Below are positions 16,901 through 24,980 of a stretch of DNA of 37,433 bases, in pieces (the first letter of the stretch is position 1; the number at the start of each line of letters is the position of its first letter). The DNA lies in assembly GCA_938002605.1 (NCBI GenBank), contig CALLAF010000025.1:120638-158070 (forward strand), read 5' to 3'. The translations under genes were made by a program, and so were the position numbers. The notes under the pieces were generated by a model. It saw only the letters and a list, made by a program, of their open reading frames with translations, searched no databases and was not told the origin of the DNA. This stretch comes from an uncultured Paracoccaceae bacterium. Its GTDB lineage: Bacteria > Pseudomonadota > Alphaproteobacteria > Rhodobacterales > Rhodobacteraceae.

Positions 16901-18096
16901 CCCGATTTACTATCGCCAGCTTCAACGTCAAAAACCTGATCGAAGCGGATCAAGAATACTATAAATTCGAACAATACACCCCAGAAGAATACGCGTGGAA
17001 ACGTGCTTGGCTTGCCGATCAATTACTGACAATGAACGCGGACATCGTCGGATTTCAGGAAATCTTTAGTGAGGCCGCGCTGCGCGATGTCGTGATTGAA
17101 ACCGACGAATTGGGTATCGCGGCTAACGCGGCCAATATCCCTGATCGGTCGAAACGTTATGCCCGCAAGGCCATTTTCCGCAAACTGGCTTATGAACCCT
17201 ACACAGAATCCGCGCTGGCATTTGCCCCAAACAGTTTTGACGGCGGCCCCGGCGAACGTCGCCCTGGCGTTGCGATATTATCGCGATTTGGCTTTGTTGG
17301 CACACCCGAAGTCATCCAAGACCTTCCAGAGCCACTTGATATCCCCTTTAGCGACATCGATGGCACCGATGGGGGAAGCTATCAGGTCAAGCGCCTGTCA
17401 CGCCCGATCCTGAAGGTCCGTATCCCTGTTGGCGACACGGTCGTGACCGTGTTCAACTGCCACTTAAAATCAAAGCTCGGCGAATTGCCCCGGCCCGAAG
17501 GTGCCCCCTTTCCCCCTGCTGCGGATTTGGTGAACTATGACCCTGCCACCCGCGCGATGGGATCGTTGCGCGCCGCGCTGCGCCGCATGGCCGAAGCATG
17601 GGTGTTGCGCAAAGCGATCTTGGATGAACTAGAGGCTGGCAACCCCGTCATGGTCTTGGGCGATTTCAACGATAGCGAAACCGCCGTTTCATCTGAAATC
17701 ATCACTGGCGAAGCCCCGTTCAAAAACTACGCATGGATGCGCCGCCATGACGCCCAGACCAGCCGCGACCGCTATTCCGACGAAGACAACGAAGTGATCC
17801 AAGAGAAGATCAGCAAGGTACGTCTATTTTCAGCAGAGAAGCTATTCGTACGCAAATCGCTGCGCGATATGGTTTATACTTCGGCCTTTGGGGGCGTCTT
17901 TGAAAGCATTGATCAAATTTTGATGTCGCGCCATTTCCACCCCGAATTCGATGGCAAGCTTGGTGAAATGGAATATTTTAGCGCCCTTAACGATCACCTA
18001 ACGGATGGCTCCCACCCCGAGGCGCCGTATAACAAGCTTGCGTCAGATCACGGGCAGATCATGGCGCATATGGTTTTGGGCGATCCTGATGAATGA
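16897..18096 (+). CDS. Endonuclease/exonuclease/phosphatase-family protein
   Basis: The 399-residue protein has the EEP-fold metal and catalytic motifs in order: SFNVKNL (Asn), IVGFQEIF (Glu), FNCHLKSK (His), LGDFNDSE (Asp/Asn) and SDHGQIMAH near the end (Asp-His). Members are Mg-dependent nucleases or phosphodiesterases. No signal peptide is visible, so it is probably cytoplasmic. An extended middle region (about residues 260-330) is rich in charged residues. It overlaps the preceding gene by four bases and the following hydrolase by eight. The substrate is unknown and its presence in a catabolic-looking run is odd. Confidence 0.88.
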   Translation: MTRFTIASFNVKNLIEADQEYYKFEQYTPEEYAWKRAWLADQLLTMNADIVGFQEIFSEAALRDVVIETDELGIAANAANIPDRSKRYARKAIFRKLAYEPYTESALAFAPNSFDGGPGERRPGVAILSRFGFVGTPEVIQDLPEPLDIPFSDIDGTDGGSYQVKRLSRPILKVRIPVGDTVVTVFNCHLKSKLGELPRPEGAPFPPAADLVNYDPATRAMGSLRAALRRMAEAWVLRKAILDELEAGNPVMVLGDFNDSETAVSSEIITGEAPFKNYAWMRRHDAQTSRDRYSDEDNEVIQEKISKVRLFSAEKLFVRKSLRDMVYTSAFGGVFESIDQILMSRHFHPEFDGKLGEMEYFSALNDHLTDGSHPEAPYNKLASDHGQIMAHMVLGDPDE

Positions 18097-18886
18097 TGTG
18101 ACGCAGATCGACCGCGACGGCGTGAAGCTGAACGTTTTGGCCGAAGGTCCCACCGACGCGCCTGCAATCATCTTTGCCAATTCGCTAGGTACCGATCTGC
18201 GGCTCTGGGATGGGATTGTCCCGCTGCTGCCAAATGGCTTGCGGGTTATCCGCTATGATATGCGTGGTCATGGGCAATCCGATGTACCTGACGCCCCCTA
18301 CACGATGGGTCAGTTGGTCAGTGATGCCGAAGCCGTCTGCGACGCGTTCGATCTGCGCGACGTTTTGTTCGTGGGGCTCTCTGTCGGCGGCATGGTGGCA
18401 CAGGGTTTGGCGGTCAAACGCCCCGATTTGGTGCGTGCGCTTGTGCTGTCGAATACGGCGGCGAAAATTGGCAATAAGAAACTGTGGCAAGATCGGATCG
18501 ACACTGTCACGTCCAAAGGGCTAGATGCCATGGCGGATGAGGTGATGAAGCGTTGGTTTTCACCCAGCTTTTACGCATCGGAAGAAATGCTTGCATGGCG
18601 TGACATGTTGGTGGCCACCCCGCTTGGCGGATACGTTGGGATTTGCCATGCAATTGCAGGCACTGATTTCTATACGCCGACAAGCGGGCTGCGCATTCCG
18701 ACATTGGGCATCGCGGGGTCAGATGATGGGGCAACGCCGCCCGATTTGGTGCGTGAAACGATCGACCTGATCCCCGGATCAAGGTTTGAACTGATGCGCC
18801 GCGTCGGCCACCTGCCCTGTGCCGAAAACCCGGTCGGCTACGCGTCGCTGCTTAACACGTTCATTCAAGATATCGGGTATGGCTGA
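18089..18886 (+). CDS. 3-oxoadipate enol-lactonase-like alpha/beta hydrolase
   Basis: Starting at the ATG at 18089 (MNDVTQIDRDG), the 265-residue protein matches PcaD-type enol-lactonases. Evidence includes FANSLGTDLRLWD, RYDMRGHGQSD, the nucleophile S98 in FVGLSVGGMVAQGLA, the acid in AGSDDGATPP and the histidine in RVGHLPCAENP. PcaD hydrolyses 3-oxoadipate enol-lactone in the beta-ketoadipate pathway. No other pca gene is present, so the real substrate may differ. It overlaps the preceding gene and the following hydrolase by eight bases each. Confidence 0.85.
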   Translation: MNDVTQIDRDGVKLNVLAEGPTDAPAIIFANSLGTDLRLWDGIVPLLPNGLRVIRYDMRGHGQSDVPDAPYTMGQLVSDAEAVCDAFDLRDVLFVGLSVGGMVAQGLAVKRPDLVRALVLSNTAAKIGNKKLWQDRIDTVTSKGLDAMADEVMKRWFSPSFYASEEMLAWRDMLVATPLGGYVGICHAIAGTDFYTPTSGLRIPTLGIAGSDDGATPPDLVRETIDLIPGSRFELMRRVGHLPCAENPVGYASLLNTFIQDIGYG

Positions 18887-19574
18887 GTTTCTATTGATCC
18901 ACGGGTCCTGTCATGGGGCTTGGTGCTGGGATGGTCTTATCCCGCACTTGCAAGCCGCCGGACACAGCGCCCGCGCGATTGACCTGCCATCGCATGGTGA
19001 CGATCCAACTGATCCCGCAGAGGTCACACTTGATCGTTATGCGAACGCTATTATTACTGCAATCGACACGCCCGTCGTGTTGGTTGGGCATTCGATGGCC
19101 GGCTATCCCATTACCCAAGCTGCGAACCTAGCCCCTGAAAAGATCAGCAAGCTGATCTATCTTTGCGCCTATGCGCCGATGGCTGGACAATCTACTGCCC
19201 AGATGCGGCAGATGGCCGACACGCAACCCTTGCGCGACGCGATCATTGTCGCCCCTGACCGGGTGACGTTTTCGATTGATCCGGCCAAGGCCACCGAAAA
19301 ATTCTATCACGATGTTGACCCGGCGCGCGCGACCTGGGCCGTAGGGCAGCTTGGGCCGCAACCTATTTTACCGCAAGAAACTGCAATAACGCAGCTCCCC
19401 AATGTGGCGCGCCACTATATCCGCTGCACAAACGATCGTACGATCCCGCCTGCGTTTCAGACCAAAATGACCGCGGACTGGCCTAACGAGATGGTCGCAC
19501 AGTTGCCGACATCCCATTCGCCATTCCTATCAGCGCCCGCTCTATTGGCTACGGCGCTAATCAACGCATTGTAG
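18879..19574 (+). CDS. Alpha/beta hydrolase of the salicylate-esterase/hydroxynitrile-lyase type
   Basis: This 231-residue protein has LIHGSCHGAWCWDGLIPHLQAAGH and DLPSHGDDPTD at the N-terminus, the nucleophile S72 in LVGHSMAGYP, an acid in CTNDRTIPP and the histidine in LPTSHSPFLS. This pattern is typical of the plant-like methylesterase/hydroxynitrile-lyase group of alpha/beta hydrolases. The chosen ATG at 18879 overlaps the enol-lactonase-like gene by eight bases. It ends the coupled run; the MFS gene begins 49 bases later. Confidence 0.85.
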   Translation: MAEFLLIHGSCHGAWCWDGLIPHLQAAGHSARAIDLPSHGDDPTDPAEVTLDRYANAIITAIDTPVVLVGHSMAGYPITQAANLAPEKISKLIYLCAYAPMAGQSTAQMRQMADTQPLRDAIIVAPDRVTFSIDPAKATEKFYHDVDPARATWAVGQLGPQPILPQETAITQLPNVARHYIRCTNDRTIPPAFQTKMTADWPNEMVAQLPTSHSPFLSAPALLATALINAL

Positions 19575-19623
19575 ACTAAAATCACCCCTTGCAATGGCAC
19601 GCGGGGCGTCCAATTGTGCGTTC

Positions 19624-20841
19624 ATGAAAAGCAATCTTCCACTCACCTTTATACTAATCACTGTCGTCATCGACGCGATGGGGATCGGGTTGATCATGCC
19701 CGTGATGCCCGAGCTGATCCAAGAGGTCGAAGGACGCGATCTGGCGATGGCTGCGGTTTGGGGCGGTGTGCTTACAACAATTTTTGCCGCGATGCAGTTT
19801 CTATTTGGCCCGACCATCGGCAGCCTCTCTGACCGTTTCGGGCGGCGGCCTGTGCTGCTGTGGTCCTTGGTATTCATGGCGTTCGACTATGTCTTGATGG
19901 CCCTCGCAGGGACAATTTGGCTGCTGGTGGTTGGGCGCTTGATCGGTGGGATCACCGCAGCCACGCAATCGACCGCATCCGCCTATGTCGCGGATATTTC
20001 AACGCCAGAACAAAAGGCCGTCAACTTTGGCCGGATTGGTGCTGCGTTTGGGATCGGGTTTGTGTTTGGCCCGATGTTGGGCGGCGTATTGGCCGAATTT
20101 GGGACGCGCGCCCCATTTTGGGCTGCGGCAATTTTGGCCGGGACAAATGCAATTTTCGGCTATTTTGTGCTGCCAGAAACGGTCACTGACAAAATTCGGC
20201 GCAAATTCGAATGGCGGCGTGCAAACCCGTTGGGCGCGTTCAAAAGCATTGGCTCACTGCCCGGCTTAAAACGGCTAATGTTGATCCACTTTGTCTATAC
20301 CATCGCGTTTTTCGTCTATCCCGGTGTCTGGGCCTATTTTGGGGTTGCGCGGTTTGGCTGGGGCCCGGGAATGATTGGTCTATCGTTGGGGGTCTTTGGC
20401 ATTGGGATCGCAGTGGTGCAAGGCGCACTCATGAAGCCCATTCTAGATCGGATTGGTGAACGCAAAGCTGTAATCCTTGGGCTGTCGATCGATATCGCAG
20501 CCTTTGGCGTGCTCGGGTTCATAACCAATGGCTGGCTGGCGCTTGCATTGATCCCGTTTACCGCACTTGGGTCAATTGCAGGGCCTGCCCTGCAAGGGAT
20601 CATGTCACGCACTGCATCGGACGACCAACAAGGCGAATTGCAAGGTCTGGTCGCATCCATTGCAGCGGTTGCGACCATTATTGCGCCGCTTTTGGTCACG
20701 CAAACCTTCTATTACTTCACCAGCGACACAGCGCCCGTCTATATGCCCGGCGCACCGTTCTTGGTTTCGGCTTTCTTAACCGCTGGCTGCGTTCTTGTGT
20801 TTATGCAAACGCCACGGCCATCACGAAAACGCGCTTCATAG
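19624..20841 (+). CDS. MFS efflux transporter, TetA-like
   Basis: From the ATG at 19624 (MKSNLPLTF), the 405-residue protein has about twelve membrane spans. It carries the DHA1 signature DAMGIGLIMPVMPELI in the first span, motif A GSLSDRFGRRPVLLWS in the second loop, and FGPMLGGVLAEFGTRAPFW in the fifth. It is a proton-coupled drug or metabolite exporter of the TetA type. The downstream tetR-type gene is on the same strand, not divergent as in classical tet systems, and its operator lies before tetR rather than before this gene. The substrate is unknown. Confidence 0.88.
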   Translation: MKSNLPLTFILITVVIDAMGIGLIMPVMPELIQEVEGRDLAMAAVWGGVLTTIFAAMQFLFGPTIGSLSDRFGRRPVLLWSLVFMAFDYVLMALAGTIWLLVVGRLIGGITAATQSTASAYVADISTPEQKAVNFGRIGAAFGIGFVFGPMLGGVLAEFGTRAPFWAAAILAGTNAIFGYFVLPETVTDKIRRKFEWRRANPLGAFKSIGSLPGLKRLMLIHFVYTIAFFVYPGVWAYFGVARFGWGPGMIGLSLGVFGIGIAVVQGALMKPILDRIGERKAVILGLSIDIAAFGVLGFITNGWLALALIPFTALGSIAGPALQGIMSRTASDDQQGELQGLVASIAAVATIIAPLLVTQTFYYFTSDTAPVYMPGAPFLVSAFLTAGCVLVFMQTPRPSRKRAS

Positions 20842-20871
20842 GGTTTTCATAGCGTTTTCCCCTTGGTACGG

Positions 20872-20884
20872 TGAACTGCGTTCA
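20872..20884. promoter_or_regulatory. TetR-type operator 1, upstream of the tetR-family gene
   Basis: TGAAC-TGC-GTTCA is a perfect 5-3-5 inverted repeat, 12 bases before the regulator ATG. The same arms occur at 21499 and 21556, so this is likely an autoregulatory site. Confidence 0.75.
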
Positions 20885-20896
20885 GATGAGGGTATT

Positions 20897-21493
20897 ATGG
20901 CTGGAAAAGTTGCACTGCGCCGCGCGGCATTGCGCGAAGATCTTATTAACATAGCACAGCGACGGATCGCAGCTGATGGGCTTTCAGCGCTACGTGCGCG
21001 GGACCTCGCGACCGAGGCAGGTTGCGCCTTGGGGGCGATCTATAATGTCTTTGGCGATCTGAATGATTTGGTGCTGGCCGTCAACGCGCGGACATTCCAC
21101 CAATTGGGGGCTGATGTCGCAGCCGCCCTTGCCGATGCACCACAAGACCCGGTGGATCAATTGGTTGTCATGGCACAAGCCTATCACCATTTTGCGGCCG
21201 CACACCTGCACAGCTGGCGCGCCCTATTCGATGTAGAGCGCGCACCCGACACCCCCGCCCCCGATTGGTACCTGCACGAGATGGGGCAGCTGTTCACCTA
21301 TATCTCTGATCCGCTTGCTGTGATTTTCCCTGCGCGCGATCCGCAAGAATTGGCCCTTTTGACGCGCGCGCTATTTTCATCGGTACATGGAATCGTGATT
21401 TTGGCGCTTGATGGGGCCAGCGCGGGGGTGCCATCCGACGATATCGACCGAATGATCGCCCTTGTTTTAAAGCAATTCGCGGGCCGCGCATAA
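20897..21493 (+). CDS. TetR/AcrR-family transcriptional regulator
   Basis: The 198-residue regulator starts at the ATG at 20897 (ribosome site GAGGG). Its N-terminal helix-turn-helix reads DLINIAQRRIAADGLSALRARDLATEAGCALGAIYNVFGDLNDLVLAVNART, a typical TetR domain. The C-terminal ligand domain (YHHFAAAHLHSWRALFDVE) resembles the WHG-type TetR C-terminal family. One TGAAC-N3-GTTCA operator lies before it and two lie around the promoter of the next operon, so it probably represses itself and the pspA operon. The inducing ligand is unknown; the membrane genes downstream suggest a lipophilic signal. Confidence 0.88.
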   Translation: MAGKVALRRAALREDLINIAQRRIAADGLSALRARDLATEAGCALGAIYNVFGDLNDLVLAVNARTFHQLGADVAAALADAPQDPVDQLVVMAQAYHHFAAAHLHSWRALFDVERAPDTPAPDWYLHEMGQLFTYISDPLAVIFPARDPQELALLTRALFSSVHGIVILALDGASAGVPSDDIDRMIALVLKQFAGRA

Positions 21494-21498
21494 ATTTT

Positions 21499-21511
21499 TG
21501 AACTTTGTTCA
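21499..21511. promoter_or_regulatory. TetR-type operator 2, upstream of the pspA promoter
   Basis: TGAAC-TTT-GTTCA is a perfect 5-3-5 inverted repeat, five bases after the tetR stop and eight bases before the -35 element. Confidence 0.75.
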
Positions 21512-21519
21512 TTTTTTTA

Positions 21520-21548
21520 TTGACCCCAAGATTAGGTCCCGCTATCAC
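21520..21548 (+). promoter_or_regulatory. Predicted sigma-70-type promoter of the pspA operon
   Basis: TTGACC (-35, 21520-21525) and TATCAC (-10, 21543-21548) have the ideal 17-base spacing. The promoter lies between two identical-arm operators, one upstream of the -35 and one covering the expected transcription start. Confidence 0.65.
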
Positions 21549-21555
21549 CACCTCA

Positions 21556-21568
21556 TGAACAACGTTCA
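21556..21568. promoter_or_regulatory. TetR-type operator 3, at the pspA transcription start
   Basis: TGAAC-AAC-GTTCA is a perfect 5-3-5 inverted repeat, centred 57 bases from operator 2 and lying just downstream of the -10 element. Binding here would block transcription, and the pair could support looping. Confidence 0.75.
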
Positions 21569-21583
21569 CAAAGGATGATAACA

Positions 21584-22264
21584 ATGTTTAAGACACTCGC
21601 GACCCTGATAAACGGACAGAATGCACGCGCCGAAGACCGTGTACGTGACGCATTCGCAATTGAACTCATTGACCAGAAAATTCGCGAATCCGAAGGCAGC
21701 CTGCGCGCTGCAAAATCAACTTTGGCCAACCTGATCCAGCGTCAGCGGTCAGAAGAAAAACAGCATGGTGCCCTGCGCGTCCGGATCACCGACCTAACCA
21801 AACGCGCGCAAGAAGCCTTGGACAATGACCGCGAAGATATGGCCGCAGAGGCCGCCCGCGCCATCGCGACGATGGAAAACGAATTAACCGTGCGGACCGA
21901 GACCCTGAATCGTTTGGACCAAAAGGTGCTGCGTTTGCGGTCATCTATCGAAACCGGGCACCGCCGGATTATCGACCTGAAGCAAGGCGCGATCCAAGCC
22001 CGTGCGGTGCGTCGTGAACAATCGATCCAAATGAAGATGGTCAAAACCGGCGCGACCCACGGCAGCGTCGAAGAGGCAGAAGAACTGATCCAGCGTGTTT
22101 TGGGCCGTGACGATCCGTTTGAGCGCACTGAAATTTTGGCCGATATCAACCACGAACTTGATGGCGGCACGATCACCGACCGCATGGCTGACGCCGGGTT
22201 TGGAGCGGCCACACGATCAACCGCAGATGATGTCTTGGCGCGGCTCAAGTCATCAAAGAAATAA
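21584..22264 (+). CDS. PspA/IM30-family membrane-stress protein
   Basis: The 226-residue protein is almost entirely charged, heptad-rich helix, as in PspA/IM30 (bacterial ESCRT-III): ERRVRDAFAIEL-like start, then coiled coil from about 25 to 145 (LRAAKSTLANLIQRQRSEEKQ, AARAIATMENELTVRTETLNRLDQKV) and a helical tail with EEAEELIQRVLGRDDPFER. PspA binds stressed inner membranes and helps keep them sealed. The start at 21584 follows AAAGGA by eight bases. Instead of PspF/PspBC control, this copy has a TetR regulator and double operators. YiaAB, PlsC and CdsA genes follow. Confidence 0.82.
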   Translation: MFKTLATLINGQNARAEDRVRDAFAIELIDQKIRESEGSLRAAKSTLANLIQRQRSEEKQHGALRVRITDLTKRAQEALDNDREDMAAEAARAIATMENELTVRTETLNRLDQKVLRLRSSIETGHRRIIDLKQGAIQARAVRREQSIQMKMVKTGATHGSVEEAEELIQRVLGRDDPFERTEILADINHELDGGTITDRMADAGFGAATRSTADDVLARLKSSKK

Positions 22265-22303
22265 CAAAACCAATTCAAGATACTCTAAAAAGGATTAGAT
22301 AAA

Positions 22304-22582
22304 ATGGCACATAATAAATCAGACAACACATTGATTATGTTTGTAAACGGCGCAGGTGTTGCGGTCGCCTATGGGATGCTGGGGATCTCGCTTTGGCTGT
22401 CAACAGAGGTTCCATTGTCCACCAAGGGCTTTTGGGCGATGTCGGTGATGATGCTGACACTGGCGCTGGTCAACTTTGTAAAATACCGCTTTGACGACAA
22501 AATGTCCGAGGACCGCATCCAGCGGATCGAAGACGCGAAGAACGAAAAGTTGCTGTCAGACTACGTTGGTGAAACATCCTAA
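22304..22582 (+). CDS. YiaA/YiaB-type small inner membrane protein
   Basis: This 92-residue protein has two membrane spans (about residues 10-30 and 42-60) separated by STEVPLSTKGFWAMSV, and a charged cytoplasmic tail with YRFDDKMSEDRIQRIEDAKNEKLL. The LSxKGFW turn between two spans is the YiaAB-domain pattern. Function is unknown in the family, although it is found near pspA. The AAAGGA ribosome site and the 39-base gap from pspA indicate cotranscription. A hairpin follows the gene. Confidence 0.7.
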   Translation: MAHNKSDNTLIMFVNGAGVAVAYGMLGISLWLSTEVPLSTKGFWAMSVMMLTLALVNFVKYRFDDKMSEDRIQRIEDAKNEKLLSDYVGETS

Positions 22583-22591
22583 CTGTCTACC

Positions 22592-22619
22592 CCCTGCCCG
22601 CGCAATCGCACGGGCAGGG
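22592..22619 (+). terminator. GC-rich hairpin between the YiaAB and PlsC genes
   Basis: Nine-base arms CCCTGCCCG and CGGGCAGGG surround a ten-base loop, nine bases after the YiaAB stop. No T-tract follows. It is more likely an RNA-stabilising or partial terminator element that lowers expression of the lipid genes relative to pspA. Confidence 0.5.
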
Positions 22620-22663
22620 AAATGCGCTTTTCAACACGATCGATATGCACCAAGGTTGGGTCC

Positions 22664-23305
22664 ATGAAATTTTTACGCCGCCTCGCGGCCCGGATTGTGG
22701 GCCATGCCATCCGAATTTTCGCACGGGCGATCACCGCCGTGCGCGCAGATTGGCAAGGGATCGAACCGGTTCCGCGTCAACGCGTGTACTTTGCCAATCA
22801 CACCAGCAATGGCGATATGCCAATGATCTGGGCCGCGCTGCCCCCCGCCTTGCGCCGTGAAGTACGCCCCGTTGCGGCAGCGGATTACTGGCTGAAAAAC
22901 AAACTGCGTGCCTTTGTCGGCCCTGAAGTGTTCAACTGTGTTTTGGTCGACCGCCGCCCAGAGGTCAAAGACAAGCCGATGGATAAAATCATTGCGGCCT
23001 TAGATGAAGGGGCGTCGTTGATTATCTTTCCCGAAGGCAATCGTAACATGACCGACGACCCGCTTTTGCCGTTTAAGGCGGGGCTATATAACATGGGGCT
23101 TGCGCGCCCTGATATTGATTTAGTGCCCACTTGGGTCGCCAATCTTAACGAAATCATGCCCAAAGGCGAGGTAATCCCCCTTCCCCTGATTTGCACTGTC
23201 ACATTTGGCGCACCAATCCACGTTGAAGACGGCGAAGACAAAGACGCATTTTTGGCCCGCGCGTCAGACGCGTTGGTCGCGCTGGCACCTGAGGTGACAC
23301 AATGA
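22664..23305 (+). CDS. 1-acyl-glycerol-3-phosphate acyltransferase-like (PlsC family)
   Basis: The 213-residue protein, starting at the ATG at 22664 (MKFLRRLAAR), has the PlsC catalytic HX4D motif as NHTSNGD (H46, D51) and FPEGNR at 122-127, where classical enzymes have FPEGTR. An amphipathic or membrane N-terminus precedes them. PlsC acylates lysophosphatidate to phosphatidate. The four-base overlap with the CdsA gene places two consecutive phospholipid steps side by side. It may be a dedicated paralogue, as the genome probably has another plsC. Confidence 0.85.
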   Translation: MKFLRRLAARIVGHAIRIFARAITAVRADWQGIEPVPRQRVYFANHTSNGDMPMIWAALPPALRREVRPVAAADYWLKNKLRAFVGPEVFNCVLVDRRPEVKDKPMDKIIAALDEGASLIIFPEGNRNMTDDPLLPFKAGLYNMGLARPDIDLVPTWVANLNEIMPKGEVIPLPLICTVTFGAPIHVEDGEDKDAFLARASDALVALAPEVTQ

Positions 23306-24243
23306 GCCCTACAACGGTTGATATTCTGCTGCTGGCATTTGGCAGTTCTGGCATTCTGATTGGGCTGACATTCTTAGGTGAAGTCCTGCGCGCGCGCCAA
23401 ACCCCCGGCACGCAAAACCCGGTGCTTGAAACATTCATGACCCGCATCCAAAGCTGGTGGGGCATGGTCGCATTTGTCGGTGGCGCGCTGCTTTTGGGGA
23501 AATTTGGGGTGATGCTGCTGTTCGCATTTTGCTCATTCGCGGCATTGCGTGAATTTTTGACACTGACGACCAAAGCACTGGCCGATCACAAGTCGCTTGC
23601 TCTTGCGTTTTTCGTGGTGCTGCCGTTGCAATATGTCTTTGTCGGCATGGGGTGGACCGGGATGTATACGGTCTTTATTCCGGTTTACGCATTCTTGCTT
23701 TTGCCAATCATGTCAGCACTACGCGGCAATGCGGATCGGTTCTTGGTACGTGTGGCTGAGACACAATGGGCGCTGATGATTGCGGTTTTTTGCGTCAGCC
23801 ACGTACCCGCATTGATCAATCTGGAACTGGGACAAAGCAGCGACCGATCTGTTCTGATGATCGCCTTTTTGGTCATGGTCGTACAGTTTGGTGACTTGCT
23901 TGAATATTTCTTTGGGCGGCGGATCGGGCGGCGCAAAATCGCCCCGGGCCTGTCCCCCAAAACTCGCGAAGGTGTTTTCTGCGGTGTCATATCCGCGATG
24001 TGTATTGGGGCATTGCTACATTGGATTACCCCATTTGGTATCTTAGGTGCTGCGGGTATGGCAGGGGTTGCGTCGTTTGTCGGCATGTTGGGCAGTCTTG
24101 TATTTGCTGCCATCAAACGCGACCGCGGCGTCAAGGATTGGTCGCATCTGATCCCCGGTCAAGGCGGGTTTGTTGATCAATTAGACAGCGTGATATTTGC
24201 CGCTCCGATCTTTTATCATCTGACCGCATATTTCTATGGATGA
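23302..24243 (+). CDS. Phosphatidate cytidylyltransferase-like protein (CdsA family)
   Basis: This 313-residue polytopic protein has about eight membrane spans and ends with the CdsA signature region KRDRGVKDWSHLIPGQGG followed by VDQLDSVIFAAP, corresponding to the family pattern S-x-x-KR-x4-KD-x-PGHGG-x-x-D-x-x-DS. It makes CDP-diacylglycerol from phosphatidate and CTP. The canonical PGHGG reads PGQGG here, so one histidine is replaced. It is longer and more divergent than housekeeping CdsA, which suggests a paralogue tied to the stress operon. Its 3' end overlaps the convergent glycosyltransferase by ten bases. Confidence 0.85.
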   Translation: MSPTTVDILLLAFGSSGILIGLTFLGEVLRARQTPGTQNPVLETFMTRIQSWWGMVAFVGGALLLGKFGVMLLFAFCSFAALREFLTLTTKALADHKSLALAFFVVLPLQYVFVGMGWTGMYTVFIPVYAFLLLPIMSALRGNADRFLVRVAETQWALMIAVFCVSHVPALINLELGQSSDRSVLMIAFLVMVVQFGDLLEYFFGRRIGRRKIAPGLSPKTREGVFCGVISAMCIGALLHWITPFGILGAAGMAGVASFVGMLGSLVFAAIKRDRGVKDWSHLIPGQGGFVDQLDSVIFAAPIFYHLTAYFYG

Positions 24244-24980
24244 CGTACAAACTGCGGCAGTTTCGATAGGTTTTTTGCAACCAACGTGCCTGCCCCGCCG
24301 ATACGGTGTCGGCGGATCGCACGGTAATCTTCTCCGCTTTTGCGGATAAGCTGCCTGAACGACCGATTGCTGACCCCGCCGACCTGCATCTGCACCATTA
24401 CTTGCGGCAAATAGGCCAAACGCACATCCGCTAACAGATAGCGCAGCATCGCCTCGTAATCGCCAGAAATACGGAACCCGGTGTCATAGCCCCCCATATT
24501 TTCAAACACTTGACGGCGCAGATACAGTGTTGGATGCGGCGGCATCCACCCCCATTTCAGACGGGTTTTCCGATATGTCCCTGCAGACCAGTGCCGCACC
24601 ACCCGGCCCGATCCATCCGCCGCCACATATTGTAAATCACCGTAAACACCATCAATCGCCGGATCCTCAAGCGCCTTAGCGACGGCCGCCAGCACATCTG
24701 GACCTGCCAGCTGATCATCCGCATGAAGCACCCCAATGACATCCCCAATTGCGCCCGTAATCCCTGCGTTAAGCGCTGCGTAAATGCCCCCGTCGAGGGC
24801 CGAAATAACCTTGGGTGCGATAGGGCGGACTGACTGTAAAATATCCAAGGTCCCATCCGATGATCCGCCGTCTTGCACCAAATGTTCGATGTCGGGGTAT
24901 GTCTGCTGGGCAAGGCTATCGAGCATCCTTGGCAACGTCTGCGCGCCGTTCTTAACGGCTGTCACGACCGATATTTTCAT
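24234..24980 (-). CDS. Glycosyltransferase family 2
   Basis: This 248-residue GT-A enzyme has MKISVVTAVKNGAQTLPRMLDSLAQQTYPDIEHLVQDGGSSDGT at its N-terminus, the metal-binding HADDQ at about residue 85, and a hydrophilic end with ISGDYEAMLRYLL. It resembles WcaA-type transferases that add sugars to lipid-linked polysaccharide units. The sugar is unknown. It is the last gene of the wzx operon and overlaps the preceding transferase by four bases (ATGA). Confidence 0.88.
   Translation of the reverse strand: MKISVVTAVKNGAQTLPRMLDSLAQQTYPDIEHLVQDGGSSDGTLDILQSVRPIAPKVISALDGGIYAALNAGITGAIGDVIGVLHADDQLAGPDVLAAVAKALEDPAIDGVYGDLQYVAADGSGRVVRHWSAGTYRKTRLKWGWMPPHPTLYLRRQVFENMGGYDTGFRISGDYEAMLRYLLADVRLAYLPQVMVQMQVGGVSNRSFRQLIRKSGEDYRAIRRHRIGGAGTLVAKNLSKLPQFVRHP

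Noticed and set aside
19614..19626. Fourth TetR operator before the MFS exporter
   Set aside because: Only one half-site (GTTCA) is present; the partner arm does not match TGAAC.
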